Assembly (NCBI GenBank): GCA_025765595.1
Contig: JAIVFH010000327.1
Location: forward strand, 1 to 27,855
DNA: 27,855 nucleotides
Source: Obelidium mucronatum
Taxonomy: Eukaryota > Chytridiomycota > Chytridiomycetes > Chytridiales > Chytriomycetaceae
Direction: 5' to 3'
Part shown: positions 10,213 through 20,889 of the stretch, piece by piece
Position numbering within the stretch: the stretch's first letter is position 1
Layout: every line of letters begins with the position of its first letter
Notes under the pieces: generated by a model
Database searches by the model: none
Seen by the model: only the letters and a program-made list of their open reading frames with translations
What the model was told of the DNA's origin: nothing
Translations under genes and position numbers: made by a program

Positions 10213-10226
10213 TTGACAGCTGTCAA
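10213..10226. promoter_or_regulatory. 14-bp perfect palindrome TTGACAGCTGTCAA at -47 to -34
   Basis: It lies three bases upstream of the TATA box in long units and is conserved in both A and B types, except the damaged copies 9 and 28. Its core TGACAGCTGTCA matches the paired TGACA site bound by TALE homeodomain dimers in animals; whether such a factor acts here is unknown. The right half plus A's (GCTGTCAAAAA) is repeated at 10294-10304, and that half-site is part of the island kept in short units. Confidence 0.6.
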
Positions 10227-10240
10227 AAACAGCAAACTAT

Positions 10241-10263
10241 AAAAAAAAAACTCTTTTTTTTTT
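10241..10263. repeat. A10-CTC-T10 inverted repeat upstream of 5S
   Basis: Ten A, CTC, then ten T: a perfect 10-bp hairpin with a 3-base loop. The T runs on both strands are long enough to stop RNA polymerase III from either side. In type A units it reads with a G before the A run and a C inside the T run (CTCTTTTTTCTTTGG). It is absent from short units. Confidence 0.7.
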
Positions 10264-10526
10264 GGAACCAGGGCGGCCCTTGAAATAAAGCCGGCTGTCA
10301 AAAAATAAAATTTGTTGTCTTGACAAACTGATTACCATAACAGATGTCCGCCTGCCTGTTTCTTTAGTTTTGGCTGCTATGAGGCATCTCAAAAATGGAG
10401 AAAAGTCTGGGCAAGGCTTCTTCAAAGTTTGGAAGAGATGCGAGCCAGGTAGAGCGCGTGAAAACTAGAAAAGGGAATTCAAAACAAAAGGCTCCTGCCC
10501 ACTTTACGCAAGAAGCCGGTGTGCTA

Positions 10527-10546
10527 GCATGGCGCCGTTGGCATGC
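10527..10546 (+). other. Spacer hairpin with covarying arms (representative, type B)
   Basis: GCATG (10527-10531), a 10-nt loop, and CATGC (10542-10546) form a 5-bp stem; CC and GG inside can add two more pairs across a bulge. Type A units have GCGTG and CACGC at the same place, for example 395-414, so both arms change and pairing is kept. The hybrid unit at 6968-6987 has GCGTG with CATGC, a G-U pair on the plus strand. Both variable sites are CpG in type A. Confidence 0.5.
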
Positions 10547-10590
10547 CTATGTTGGCAGAAATTCCGCGCACAACACGAAAAGAAAAAAGA

Positions 10591-10614
10591 GGTTGCCGAT
10601 TTGTGGCAGAAACC
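10591..10614 (+). other. Second spacer stem-loop before T tract
   Basis: GGT and TGCC (10591-10597) can pair with GGCA and ACC (10605-10608 and 10612-10614), with a 7-nt loop and a 3-nt bulge. It lies 13 nt before the T14 tract. TGGCAGAAA occurs here and also about 55 bp upstream as a direct repeat. There is no sequence variation here to test the pairing. Confidence 0.35.
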
Positions 10615-10627
10615 ATGTGTGGAGCAA

Positions 10628-10641
10628 TTTTTTTTTTTTTT
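10628..10641 (+). repeat. T14 tract in AAT14G context
   Basis: Homopolymer after GAGCAA, followed by GTTTTTGCTTTGGCGCAG. Length is 14 throughout the regular block, typically 12 in type A, and 17-18 with the G lost near 3084 and 3478. It could end a plus-strand Pol III transcript. AAT(n)G also resembles an Sm-protein binding site but is far longer than the usual 4-6 T. Confidence 0.8.
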
Positions 10642-10645
10642 GTTT

Positions 10646-10684
10646 TTGCTTTGGCGCAGTACTTGCCGCCATTGTTGAAAGCAA
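10646..10684 (+). other. Hairpin with TTGCTTT/AAAGCAA arms after T tract
   Basis: Seven perfect pairs (10646-10652 with 10678-10684), then GGCG (10653-10656) with CGCC (10667-10670) around a 10-nt loop, with seven unpaired bases on the 3' side. It is present in every unit, long or short. A stem-loop right after a U-rich tract is the usual 3' layout of snRNA and spliced-leader RNA. Confidence 0.5.
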
Positions 10685-10775
10685 TAGTGACCACAGACTC
10701 CATGGAGCGAGCGCCAAAGAAGGCGTAATTATGCAGGATGTGTCTTGGAGATTTTTGGGTGCAGCCGCGAAAAAA

Positions 10776-10893
10776 AACTACAGCACACTGTATTCCCGCG
10801 TGGTCTCCCACCGCAGTACTGACAATGCCATCACCAGCTTAACTTCGGAGATCGGACGGGATCCGGTGCTTTTTGGTGTGTATGGCCGTAGTT
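10776..10893 (-). rRNA. 5S: 5S ribosomal RNA, copy 12
   Basis: Matches copy 11 in gene and flanks. Confidence 0.97.
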
Positions 10894-11489
10894 GCAGGTT
10901 TTGTTTCTGTGTTGCGCTTTATACGATTGACAGCTGTCAAAAACAGCAAACTATAAAAAAAAAACTCTTTTTTTTTTGGAACCAGGGCGGCCCTTGAAAT
11001 AAAGCCGGCTGTCAAAAAATAAAATTTGTTGTCTTGACAAACTGATTACCATAACAGATGTCCGCCTGCCTGTTTCTTTAGTTTTGGCTGCTATGAGGCA
11101 TCTCAAAAATGGAGAAAAGTCTGGGCAAGGCTTCTTCAAAGTTTGGAAGAGATGCGAGCCAGGTAGAGCGCGTGAAAACTAGAAAAGGGAATTCAAAACA
11201 AAAGGCTCCTGCCCACTTTACGCAAGAAGCCGGTGTGCTAGCATGGCGCCGTTGGCATGCCTATGTTGGCAGAAATTCCGCGCACAACACGAAAAGAAAA
11301 AAGAGGTTGCCGATTTGTGGCAGAAACCATGTGTGGAGCAATTTTTTTTTTTTTTGTTTTTGCTTTGGCGCAGTACTTGCCGCCATTGTTGAAAGCAATA
11401 GTGACCACAGACTCCATGGAGCGAGCGCCAAAGAAGGCGTAATTATGCAGGATGTGTCTTGGAGATTTTTGGGTGCAGCCGCGAAAAAA

Positions 11490-11607
11490 AACTACAGCAC
11501 ACTGTATTCCCGCGTGGTCTCCCACCGCAGTACTGACAATGCCATCACCAGCTTAACTTCGGAGATCGGACGGGATCCGGTGCTTTTTGGTGTGTATGGC
11601 CGTAGTT
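11490..11607 (-). rRNA. 5S: 5S ribosomal RNA, copy 13
   Basis: Matches copy 11. Confidence 0.97.
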
Positions 11608-12203
11608 GCAGGTTTTGTTTCTGTGTTGCGCTTTATACGATTGACAGCTGTCAAAAACAGCAAACTATAAAAAAAAAACTCTTTTTTTTTTGGAACCAGG
11701 GCGGCCCTTGAAATAAAGCCGGCTGTCAAAAAATAAAATTTGTTGTCTTGACAAACTGATTACCATAACAGATGTCCGCCTGCCTGTTTCTTTAGTTTTG
11801 GCTGCTATGAGGCATCTCAAAAATGGAGAAAAGTCTGGGCAAGGCTTCTTCAAAGTTTGGAAGAGATGCGAGCCAGGTAGAGCGCGTGAAAACTAGAAAA
11901 GGGAATTCAAAACAAAAGGCTCCTGCCCACTTTACGCAAGAAGCCGGTGTGCTAGCATGGCGCCGTTGGCATGCCTATGTTGGCAGAAATTCCGCGCACA
12001 ACACGAAAAGAAAAAAGAGGTTGCCGATTTGTGGCAGAAACCATGTGTGGAGCAATTTTTTTTTTTTTTGTTTTTGCTTTGGCGCAGTACTTGCCGCCAT
12101 TGTTGAAAGCAATAGTGACCACAGACTCCATGGAGCGAGCGCCAAAGAAGGCGTAATTATGCAGGATGTGTCTTGGAGATTTTTGGGTGCAGCCGCGAAA
12201 AAA

Positions 12204-12321
12204 AACTACAGCACACTGTATTCCCGCGTGGTCTCCCACCGCAGTACTGACAATGCCATCACCAGCTTAACTTCGGAGATCGGACGGGATCCGGTGCTTT
12301 TTGGTGTGTATGGCCGTAGTT
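12204..12321 (-). rRNA. 5S: 5S ribosomal RNA, copy 14
   Basis: Matches copy 11. Confidence 0.97.
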
Positions 12322-12917
12322 GCAGGTTTTGTTTCTGTGTTGCGCTTTATACGATTGACAGCTGTCAAAAACAGCAAACTATAAAAAAAAAACTCTTTTT
12401 TTTTTGGAACCAGGGCGGCCCTTGAAATAAAGCCGGCTGTCAAAAAATAAAATTTGTTGTCTTGACAAACTGATTACCATAACAGATGTCCGCCTGCCTG
12501 TTTCTTTAGTTTTGGCTGCTATGAGGCATCTCAAAAATGGAGAAAAGTCTGGGCAAGGCTTCTTCAAAGTTTGGAAGAGATGCGAGCCAGGTAGAGCGCG
12601 TGAAAACTAGAAAAGGGAATTCAAAACAAAAGGCTCCTGCCCACTTTACGCAAGAAGCCGGTGTGCTAGCATGGCGCCGTTGGCATGCCTATGTTGGCAG
12701 AAATTCCGCGCACAACACGAAAAGAAAAAAGAGGTTGCCGATTTGTGGCAGAAACCATGTGTGGAGCAATTTTTTTTTTTTTTGTTTTTGCTTTGGCGCA
12801 GTACTTGCCGCCATTGTTGAAAGCAATAGTGACCACAGACTCCATGGAGCGAGCGCCAAAGAAGGCGTAATTATGCAGGATGTGTCTTGGAGATTTTTGG
12901 GTGCAGCCGCGAAAAAA

Positions 12918-13035
12918 AACTACAGCACACTGTATTCCCGCGTGGTCTCCCACCGCAGTACTGACAATGCCATCACCAGCTTAACTTCGGAGATCGGACG
13001 GGATCCGGTGCTTTTTGGTGTGTATGGCCGTAGTT
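12918..13035 (-). rRNA. 5S: 5S ribosomal RNA, copy 15
   Basis: Matches copy 11. Confidence 0.97.
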
Positions 13036-13631
13036 GCAGGTTTTGTTTCTGTGTTGCGCTTTATACGATTGACAGCTGTCAAAAACAGCAAACTATAAAA
13101 AAAAAACTCTTTTTTTTTTGGAACCAGGGCGGCCCTTGAAATAAAGCCGGCTGTCAAAAAATAAAATTTGTTGTCTTGACAAACTGATTACCATAACAGA
13201 TGTCCGCCTGCCTGTTTCTTTAGTTTTGGCTGCTATGAGGCATCTCAAAAATGGAGAAAAGTCTGGGCAAGGCTTCTTCAAAGTTTGGAAGAGATGCGAG
13301 CCAGGTAGAGCGCGTGAAAACTAGAAAAGGGAATTCAAAACAAAAGGCTCCTGCCCACTTTACGCAAGAAGCCGGTGTGCTAGCATGGCGCCGTTGGCAT
13401 GCCTATGTTGGCAGAAATTCCGCGCACAACACGAAAAGAAAAAAGAGGTTGCCGATTTGTGGCAGAAACCATGTGTGGAGCAATTTTTTTTTTTTTTGTT
13501 TTTGCTTTGGCGCAGTACTTGCCGCCATTGTTGAAAGCAATAGTGACCACAGACTCCATGGAGCGAGCGCCAAAGAAGGCGTAATTATGCAGGATGTGTC
13601 TTGGAGATTTTTGGGTGCAGCCGCGAAAAAA

Positions 13632-13749
13632 AACTACAGCACACTGTATTCCCGCGTGGTCTCCCACCGCAGTACTGACAATGCCATCACCAGCTTAACT
13701 TCGGAGATCGGACGGGATCCGGTGCTTTTTGGTGTGTATGGCCGTAGTT
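13632..13749 (-). rRNA. 5S: 5S ribosomal RNA, copy 16
   Basis: Matches copy 11. Confidence 0.97.
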
Positions 13750-14345
13750 GCAGGTTTTGTTTCTGTGTTGCGCTTTATACGATTGACAGCTGTCAAAAAC
13801 AGCAAACTATAAAAAAAAAACTCTTTTTTTTTTGGAACCAGGGCGGCCCTTGAAATAAAGCCGGCTGTCAAAAAATAAAATTTGTTGTCTTGACAAACTG
13901 ATTACCATAACAGATGTCCGCCTGCCTGTTTCTTTAGTTTTGGCTGCTATGAGGCATCTCAAAAATGGAGAAAAGTCTGGGCAAGGCTTCTTCAAAGTTT
14001 GGAAGAGATGCGAGCCAGGTAGAGCGCGTGAAAACTAGAAAAGGGAATTCAAAACAAAAGGCTCCTGCCCACTTTACGCAAGAAGCCGGTGTGCTAGCAT
14101 GGCGCCGTTGGCATGCCTATGTTGGCAGAAATTCCGCGCACAACACGAAAAGAAAAAAGAGGTTGCCGATTTGTGGCAGAAACCATGTGTGGAGCAATTT
14201 TTTTTTTTTTTGTTTTTGCTTTGGCGCAGTACTTGCCGCCATTGTTGAAAGCAATAGTGACCACAGACTCCATGGAGCGAGCGCCAAAGAAGGCGTAATT
14301 ATGCAGGATGTGTCTTGGAGATTTTTGGGTGCAGCCGCGAAAAAA

Positions 14346-14463
14346 AACTACAGCACACTGTATTCCCGCGTGGTCTCCCACCGCAGTACTGACAATGCCA
14401 TCACCAGCTTAACTTCGGAGATCGGACGGGATCCGGTGCTTTTTGGTGTGTATGGCCGTAGTT
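14346..14463 (-). rRNA. 5S: 5S ribosomal RNA, copy 17
   Basis: Matches copy 11. Confidence 0.97.
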
Positions 14464-15059
14464 GCAGGTTTTGTTTCTGTGTTGCGCTTTATACGATTGA
14501 CAGCTGTCAAAAACAGCAAACTATAAAAAAAAAACTCTTTTTTTTTTGGAACCAGGGCGGCCCTTGAAATAAAGCCGGCTGTCAAAAAATAAAATTTGTT
14601 GTCTTGACAAACTGATTACCATAACAGATGTCCGCCTGCCTGTTTCTTTAGTTTTGGCTGCTATGAGGCATCTCAAAAATGGAGAAAAGTCTGGGCAAGG
14701 CTTCTTCAAAGTTTGGAAGAGATGCGAGCCAGGTAGAGCGCGTGAAAACTAGAAAAGGGAATTCAAAACAAAAGGCTCCTGCCCACTTTACGCAAGAAGC
14801 CGGTGTGCTAGCATGGCGCCGTTGGCATGCCTATGTTGGCAGAAATTCCGCGCACAACACGAAAAGAAAAAAGAGGTTGCCGATTTGTGGCAGAAACCAT
14901 GTGTGGAGCAATTTTTTTTTTTTTTGTTTTTGCTTTGGCGCAGTACTTGCCGCCATTGTTGAAAGCAATAGTGACCACAGACTCCATGGAGCGAGCGCCA
15001 AAGAAGGCGTAATTATGCAGGATGTGTCTTGGAGATTTTTGGGTGCAGCCGCGAAAAAA

Positions 15060-15177
15060 AACTACAGCACACTGTATTCCCGCGTGGTCTCCCACCGCAG
15101 TACTGACAATGCCATCACCAGCTTAACTTCGGAGATCGGACGGGATCCGGTGCTTTTTGGTGTGTATGGCCGTAGTT
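15060..15177 (-). rRNA. 5S: 5S ribosomal RNA, copy 18
   Basis: Matches copy 11. Confidence 0.97.
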
Positions 15178-15773
15178 GCAGGTTTTGTTTCTGTGTTGCG
15201 CTTTATACGATTGACAGCTGTCAAAAACAGCAAACTATAAAAAAAAAACTCTTTTTTTTTTGGAACCAGGGCGGCCCTTGAAATAAAGCCGGCTGTCAAA
15301 AAATAAAATTTGTTGTCTTGACAAACTGATTACCATAACAGATGTCCGCCTGCCTGTTTCTTTAGTTTTGGCTGCTATGAGGCATCTCAAAAATGGAGAA
15401 AAGTCTGGGCAAGGCTTCTTCAAAGTTTGGAAGAGATGCGAGCCAGGTAGAGCGCGTGAAAACTAGAAAAGGGAATTCAAAACAAAAGGCTCCTGCCCAC
15501 TTTACGCAAGAAGCCGGTGTGCTAGCATGGCGCCGTTGGCATGCCTATGTTGGCAGAAATTCCGCGCACAACACGAAAAGAAAAAAGAGGTTGCCGATTT
15601 GTGGCAGAAACCATGTGTGGAGCAATTTTTTTTTTTTTTGTTTTTGCTTTGGCGCAGTACTTGCCGCCATTGTTGAAAGCAATAGTGACCACAGACTCCA
15701 TGGAGCGAGCGCCAAAGAAGGCGTAATTATGCAGGATGTGTCTTGGAGATTTTTGGGTGCAGCCGCGAAAAAA

Positions 15774-15891
15774 AACTACAGCACACTGTATTCCCGCGTG
15801 GTCTCCCACCGCAGTACTGACAATGCCATCACCAGCTTAACTTCGGAGATCGGACGGGATCCGGTGCTTTTTGGTGTGTATGGCCGTAGTT
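15774..15891 (-). rRNA. 5S: 5S ribosomal RNA, copy 19
   Basis: Matches copy 11. Confidence 0.97.
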
Positions 15892-16487
15892 GCAGGTTTT
15901 GTTTCTGTGTTGCGCTTTATACGATTGACAGCTGTCAAAAACAGCAAACTATAAAAAAAAAACTCTTTTTTTTTTGGAACCAGGGCGGCCCTTGAAATAA
16001 AGCCGGCTGTCAAAAAATAAAATTTGTTGTCTTGACAAACTGATTACCATAACAGATGTCCGCCTGCCTGTTTCTTTAGTTTTGGCTGCTATGAGGCATC
16101 TCAAAAATGGAGAAAAGTCTGGGCAAGGCTTCTTCAAAGTTTGGAAGAGATGCGAGCCAGGTAGAGCGCGTGAAAACTAGAAAAGGGAATTCAAAACAAA
16201 AGGCTCCTGCCCACTTTACGCAAGAAGCCGGTGTGCTAGCATGGCGCCGTTGGCATGCCTATGTTGGCAGAAATTCCGCGCACAACACGAAAAGAAAAAA
16301 GAGGTTGCCGATTTGTGGCAGAAACCATGTGTGGAGCAATTTTTTTTTTTTTTGTTTTTGCTTTGGCGCAGTACTTGCCGCCATTGTTGAAAGCAATAGT
16401 GACCACAGACTCCATGGAGCGAGCGCCAAAGAAGGCGTAATTATGCAGGATGTGTCTTGGAGATTTTTGGGTGCAGCCGCGAAAAAA

Positions 16488-16605
16488 AACTACAGCACAC
16501 TGTATTCCCGCGTGGTCTCCCACCGCAGTACTGACAATGCCATCACCAGCTTAACTTCGGAGATCGGACGGGATCCGGTGCTTTTTGGTGTGTATGGCCG
16601 TAGTT
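16488..16605 (-). rRNA. 5S: 5S ribosomal RNA, copy 20
   Basis: Matches copy 11. Confidence 0.97.
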
Positions 16606-17201
16606 GCAGGTTTTGTTTCTGTGTTGCGCTTTATACGATTGACAGCTGTCAAAAACAGCAAACTATAAAAAAAAAACTCTTTTTTTTTTGGAACCAGGGC
16701 GGCCCTTGAAATAAAGCCGGCTGTCAAAAAATAAAATTTGTTGTCTTGACAAACTGATTACCATAACAGATGTCCGCCTGCCTGTTTCTTTAGTTTTGGC
16801 TGCTATGAGGCATCTCAAAAATGGAGAAAAGTCTGGGCAAGGCTTCTTCAAAGTTTGGAAGAGATGCGAGCCAGGTAGAGCGCGTGAAAACTAGAAAAGG
16901 GAATTCAAAACAAAAGGCTCCTGCCCACTTTACGCAAGAAGCCGGTGTGCTAGCATGGCGCCGTTGGCATGCCTATGTTGGCAGAAATTCCGCGCACAAC
17001 ACGAAAAGAAAAAAGAGGTTGCCGATTTGTGGCAGAAACCATGTGTGGAGCAATTTTTTTTTTTTTTGTTTTTGCTTTGGCGCAGTACTTGCCGCCATTG
17101 TTGAAAGCAATAGTGACCACAGACTCCATGGAGCGAGCGCCAAAGAAGGCGTAATTATGCAGGATGTGTCTTGGAGATTTTTGGGTGCAGCCGCGAAAAA
17201 A

Positions 17202-17319
17202 AACTACAGCACACTGTATTCCCGCGTGGTCTCCCACCGCAGTACTGACAATGCCATCACCAGCTTAACTTCGGAGATCGGACGGGATCCGGTGCTTTTT
17301 GGTGTGTATGGCCGTAGTT
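17202..17319 (-). rRNA. 5S: 5S ribosomal RNA, copy 21
   Basis: Matches copy 11; it lies exactly ten units (7140 bp) downstream of it. Confidence 0.97.
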
Positions 17320-17915
17320 GCAGGTTTTGTTTCTGTGTTGCGCTTTATACGATTGACAGCTGTCAAAAACAGCAAACTATAAAAAAAAAACTCTTTTTTT
17401 TTTGGAACCAGGGCGGCCCTTGAAATAAAGCCGGCTGTCAAAAAATAAAATTTGTTGTCTTGACAAACTGATTACCATAACAGATGTCCGCCTGCCTGTT
17501 TCTTTAGTTTTGGCTGCTATGAGGCATCTCAAAAATGGAGAAAAGTCTGGGCAAGGCTTCTTCAAAGTTTGGAAGAGATGCGAGCCAGGTAGAGCGCGTG
17601 AAAACTAGAAAAGGGAATTCAAAACAAAAGGCTCCTGCCCACTTTACGCAAGAAGCCGGTGTGCTAGCATGGCGCCGTTGGCATGCCTATGTTGGCAGAA
17701 ATTCCGCGCACAACACGAAAAGAAAAAAGAGGTTGCCGATTTGTGGCAGAAACCATGTGTGGAGCAATTTTTTTTTTTTTTGTTTTTGCTTTGGCGCAGT
17801 ACTTGCCGCCATTGTTGAAAGCAATAGTGACCACAGACTCCATGGAGCGAGCGCCAAAGAAGGCGTAATTATGCAGGATGTGTCTTGGAGATTTTTGGGT
17901 GCAGCCGCGAAAAAA

Positions 17916-18033
17916 AACTACAGCACACTGTATTCCCGCGTGGTCTCCCACCGCAGTACTGACAATGCCATCACCAGCTTAACTTCGGAGATCGGACGGG
18001 ATCCGGTGCTTTTTGGTGTGTATGGCCGTAGTT
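17916..18033 (-). rRNA. 5S: 5S ribosomal RNA, copy 22
   Basis: Matches copy 11. Confidence 0.97.
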
Positions 18034-18629
18034 GCAGGTTTTGTTTCTGTGTTGCGCTTTATACGATTGACAGCTGTCAAAAACAGCAAACTATAAAAAA
18101 AAAACTCTTTTTTTTTTGGAACCAGGGCGGCCCTTGAAATAAAGCCGGCTGTCAAAAAATAAAATTTGTTGTCTTGACAAACTGATTACCATAACAGATG
18201 TCCGCCTGCCTGTTTCTTTAGTTTTGGCTGCTATGAGGCATCTCAAAAATGGAGAAAAGTCTGGGCAAGGCTTCTTCAAAGTTTGGAAGAGATGCGAGCC
18301 AGGTAGAGCGCGTGAAAACTAGAAAAGGGAATTCAAAACAAAAGGCTCCTGCCCACTTTACGCAAGAAGCCGGTGTGCTAGCATGGCGCCGTTGGCATGC
18401 CTATGTTGGCAGAAATTCCGCGCACAACACGAAAAGAAAAAAGAGGTTGCCGATTTGTGGCAGAAACCATGTGTGGAGCAATTTTTTTTTTTTTTGTTTT
18501 TGCTTTGGCGCAGTACTTGCCGCCATTGTTGAAAGCAATAGTGACCACAGACTCCATGGAGCGAGCGCCAAAGAAGGCGTAATTATGCAGGATGTGTCTT
18601 GGAGATTTTTGGGTGCAGCCGCGAAAAAA

Positions 18630-18747
18630 AACTACAGCACACTGTATTCCCGCGTGGTCTCCCACCGCAGTACTGACAATGCCATCACCAGCTTAACTTC
18701 GGAGATCGGACGGGATCCGGTGCTTTTTGGTGTGTATGGCCGTAGTT
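18630..18747 (-). rRNA. 5S: 5S ribosomal RNA, copy 23
   Basis: Matches copy 11. Confidence 0.97.
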
Positions 18748-19343
18748 GCAGGTTTTGTTTCTGTGTTGCGCTTTATACGATTGACAGCTGTCAAAAACAG
18801 CAAACTATAAAAAAAAAACTCTTTTTTTTTTGGAACCAGGGCGGCCCTTGAAATAAAGCCGGCTGTCAAAAAATAAAATTTGTTGTCTTGACAAACTGAT
18901 TACCATAACAGATGTCCGCCTGCCTGTTTCTTTAGTTTTGGCTGCTATGAGGCATCTCAAAAATGGAGAAAAGTCTGGGCAAGGCTTCTTCAAAGTTTGG
19001 AAGAGATGCGAGCCAGGTAGAGCGCGTGAAAACTAGAAAAGGGAATTCAAAACAAAAGGCTCCTGCCCACTTTACGCAAGAAGCCGGTGTGCTAGCATGG
19101 CGCCGTTGGCATGCCTATGTTGGCAGAAATTCCGCGCACAACACGAAAAGAAAAAAGAGGTTGCCGATTTGTGGCAGAAACCATGTGTGGAGCAATTTTT
19201 TTTTTTTTTGTTTTTGCTTTGGCGCAGTACTTGCCGCCATTGTTGAAAGCAATAGTGACCACAGACTCCATGGAGCGAGCGCCAAAGAAGGCGTAATTAT
19301 GCAGGATGTGTCTTGGAGATTTTTGGGTGCAGCCGCGAAAAAA

Positions 19344-19461
19344 AACTACAGCACACTGTATTCCCGCGTGGTCTCCCACCGCAGTACTGACAATGCCATC
19401 ACCAGCTTAACTTCGGAGATCGGACGGGATCCGGTGCTTTTTGGTGTGTATGGCCGTAGTT
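19344..19461 (-). rRNA. 5S: 5S ribosomal RNA, copy 24
   Basis: Matches copy 11. Confidence 0.97.
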
Positions 19462-20057
19462 GCAGGTTTTGTTTCTGTGTTGCGCTTTATACGATTGACA
19501 GCTGTCAAAAACAGCAAACTATAAAAAAAAAACTCTTTTTTTTTTGGAACCAGGGCGGCCCTTGAAATAAAGCCGGCTGTCAAAAAATAAAATTTGTTGT
19601 CTTGACAAACTGATTACCATAACAGATGTCCGCCTGCCTGTTTCTTTAGTTTTGGCTGCTATGAGGCATCTCAAAAATGGAGAAAAGTCTGGGCAAGGCT
19701 TCTTCAAAGTTTGGAAGAGATGCGAGCCAGGTAGAGCGCGTGAAAACTAGAAAAGGGAATTCAAAACAAAAGGCTCCTGCCCACTTTACGCAAGAAGCCG
19801 GTGTGCTAGCATGGCGCCGTTGGCATGCCTATGTTGGCAGAAATTCCGCGCACAACACGAAAAGAAAAAAGAGGTTGCCGATTTGTGGCAGAAACCATGT
19901 GTGGAGCAATTTTTTTTTTTTTTGTTTTTGCTTTGGCGCAGTACTTGCCGCCATTGTTGAAAGCAATAGTGACCACAGACTCCATGGAGCGAGCGCCAAA
20001 GAAGGCGTAATTATGCAGGATGTGTCTTGGAGATTTTTGGGTGCAGCCGCGAAAAAA

Positions 20058-20175
20058 AACTACAGCACACTGTATTCCCGCGTGGTCTCCCACCGCAGTA
20101 CTGACAATGCCATCACCAGCTTAACTTCGGAGATCGGACGGGATCCGGTGCTTTTTGGTGTGTATGGCCGTAGTT
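20058..20175 (-). rRNA. 5S: 5S ribosomal RNA, copy 25
   Basis: Matches copy 11. Confidence 0.97.
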
Positions 20176-20771
20176 GCAGGTTTTGTTTCTGTGTTGCGCT
20201 TTATACGATTGACAGCTGTCAAAAACAGCAAACTATAAAAAAAAAACTCTTTTTTTTTTGGAACCAGGGCGGCCCTTGAAATAAAGCCGGCTGTCAAAAA
20301 ATAAAATTTGTTGTCTTGACAAACTGATTACCATAACAGATGTCCGCCTGCCTGTTTCTTTAGTTTTGGCTGCTATGAGGCATCTCAAAAATGGAGAAAA
20401 GTCTGGGCAAGGCTTCTTCAAAGTTTGGAAGAGATGCGAGCCAGGTAGAGCGCGTGAAAACTAGAAAAGGGAATTCAAAACAAAAGGCTCCTGCCCACTT
20501 TACGCAAGAAGCCGGTGTGCTAGCATGGCGCCGTTGGCATGCCTATGTTGGCAGAAATTCCGCGCACAACACGAAAAGAAAAAAGAGGTTGCCGATTTGT
20601 GGCAGAAACCATGTGTGGAGCAATTTTTTTTTTTTTTGTTTTTGCTTTGGCGCAGTACTTGCCGCCATTGTTGAAAGCAATAGTGACCACAGACTCCATG
20701 GAGCGAGCGCCAAAGAAGGCGTAATTATGCAGGATGTGTCTTGGAGATTTTTGGGTGCAGCCGCGAAAAAA

Positions 20772-20889
20772 AACTACAGCACACTGTATTCCCGCGTGGT
20801 CTCCCACCGCAGTACTGACAATGCCATCACCAGCTTAACTTCGGAGATCGGACGGGATCCGGTGCTTTTTGGTGTGTATGGCCGTAGTT
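20772..20889 (-). rRNA. 5S: 5S ribosomal RNA, copy 26
   Basis: Matches copy 11. Confidence 0.97.

Larger units (their letters stand above)
10180..10775. other. 596-bp intergenic spacer (representative, type B)
   Basis: From left to right: 5S upstream region with TATA box, palindrome and A/T hairpin; a GGGCGGCCCTT segment; the AAAGCCGGCTGTCAA island; an AT-rich stretch with TTGTCTTGACAAAC; the ATGGAG anchor at 10395; CAGGTAGAG near 10446; the GAATTC site; the hairpin and T-tract module; the 10-bp palindrome CTCCATGGAG at 10698-10707; and the 5S terminator. A 200-codon plus-strand frame crosses it and the antisense of 5S, but shows no coding character. Confidence 0.8.

Noticed and set aside
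10180..10215. TTTCTGTGTTGCGC upstream of 5S (plus strand) as a spliced-leader end like those of euglenozoans
   Set aside because: It shares only TTTCTG with the kinetoplastid, diplonemid and euglenid leaders as I remember them, has no suitable splice donor after it, and overlaps the 5S promoter on the other strand.
10360..10400. Dinoflagellate-type spliced leader hinted at by TTTTGGCTGC and TTTGGCGC
   Set aside because: The conserved leader ending in TTTTGGCTCAAG is not present on either strand.
10628..10665. T tract followed by GCGCAG as a 3' splice site or trans-splicing acceptor
   Set aside because: There is no coding sequence after it and the pattern is a chance result of the T tract. 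No support beyond polypyrimidine plus AG.
10646..10666. Resemblance of GCTTTGGCGCAGT to the 5' end of U4 snRNA (GCTTTGCGCAGT)
   Set aside because: The match is only about 12 bases with one extra G. The U4 5' stem-loop with its CAATGAGG motif and the rest of U4 are absent.
10395..10997. 200-codon plus-strand open frame repeated in every regular type B unit
   Set aside because: It crosses the antisense of the 5S gene, is full of phenylalanine and lysine runs encoded by T and A homopolymers, and is broken in type A units by changes in tract length. Its repeated presence only reflects the identical DNA.
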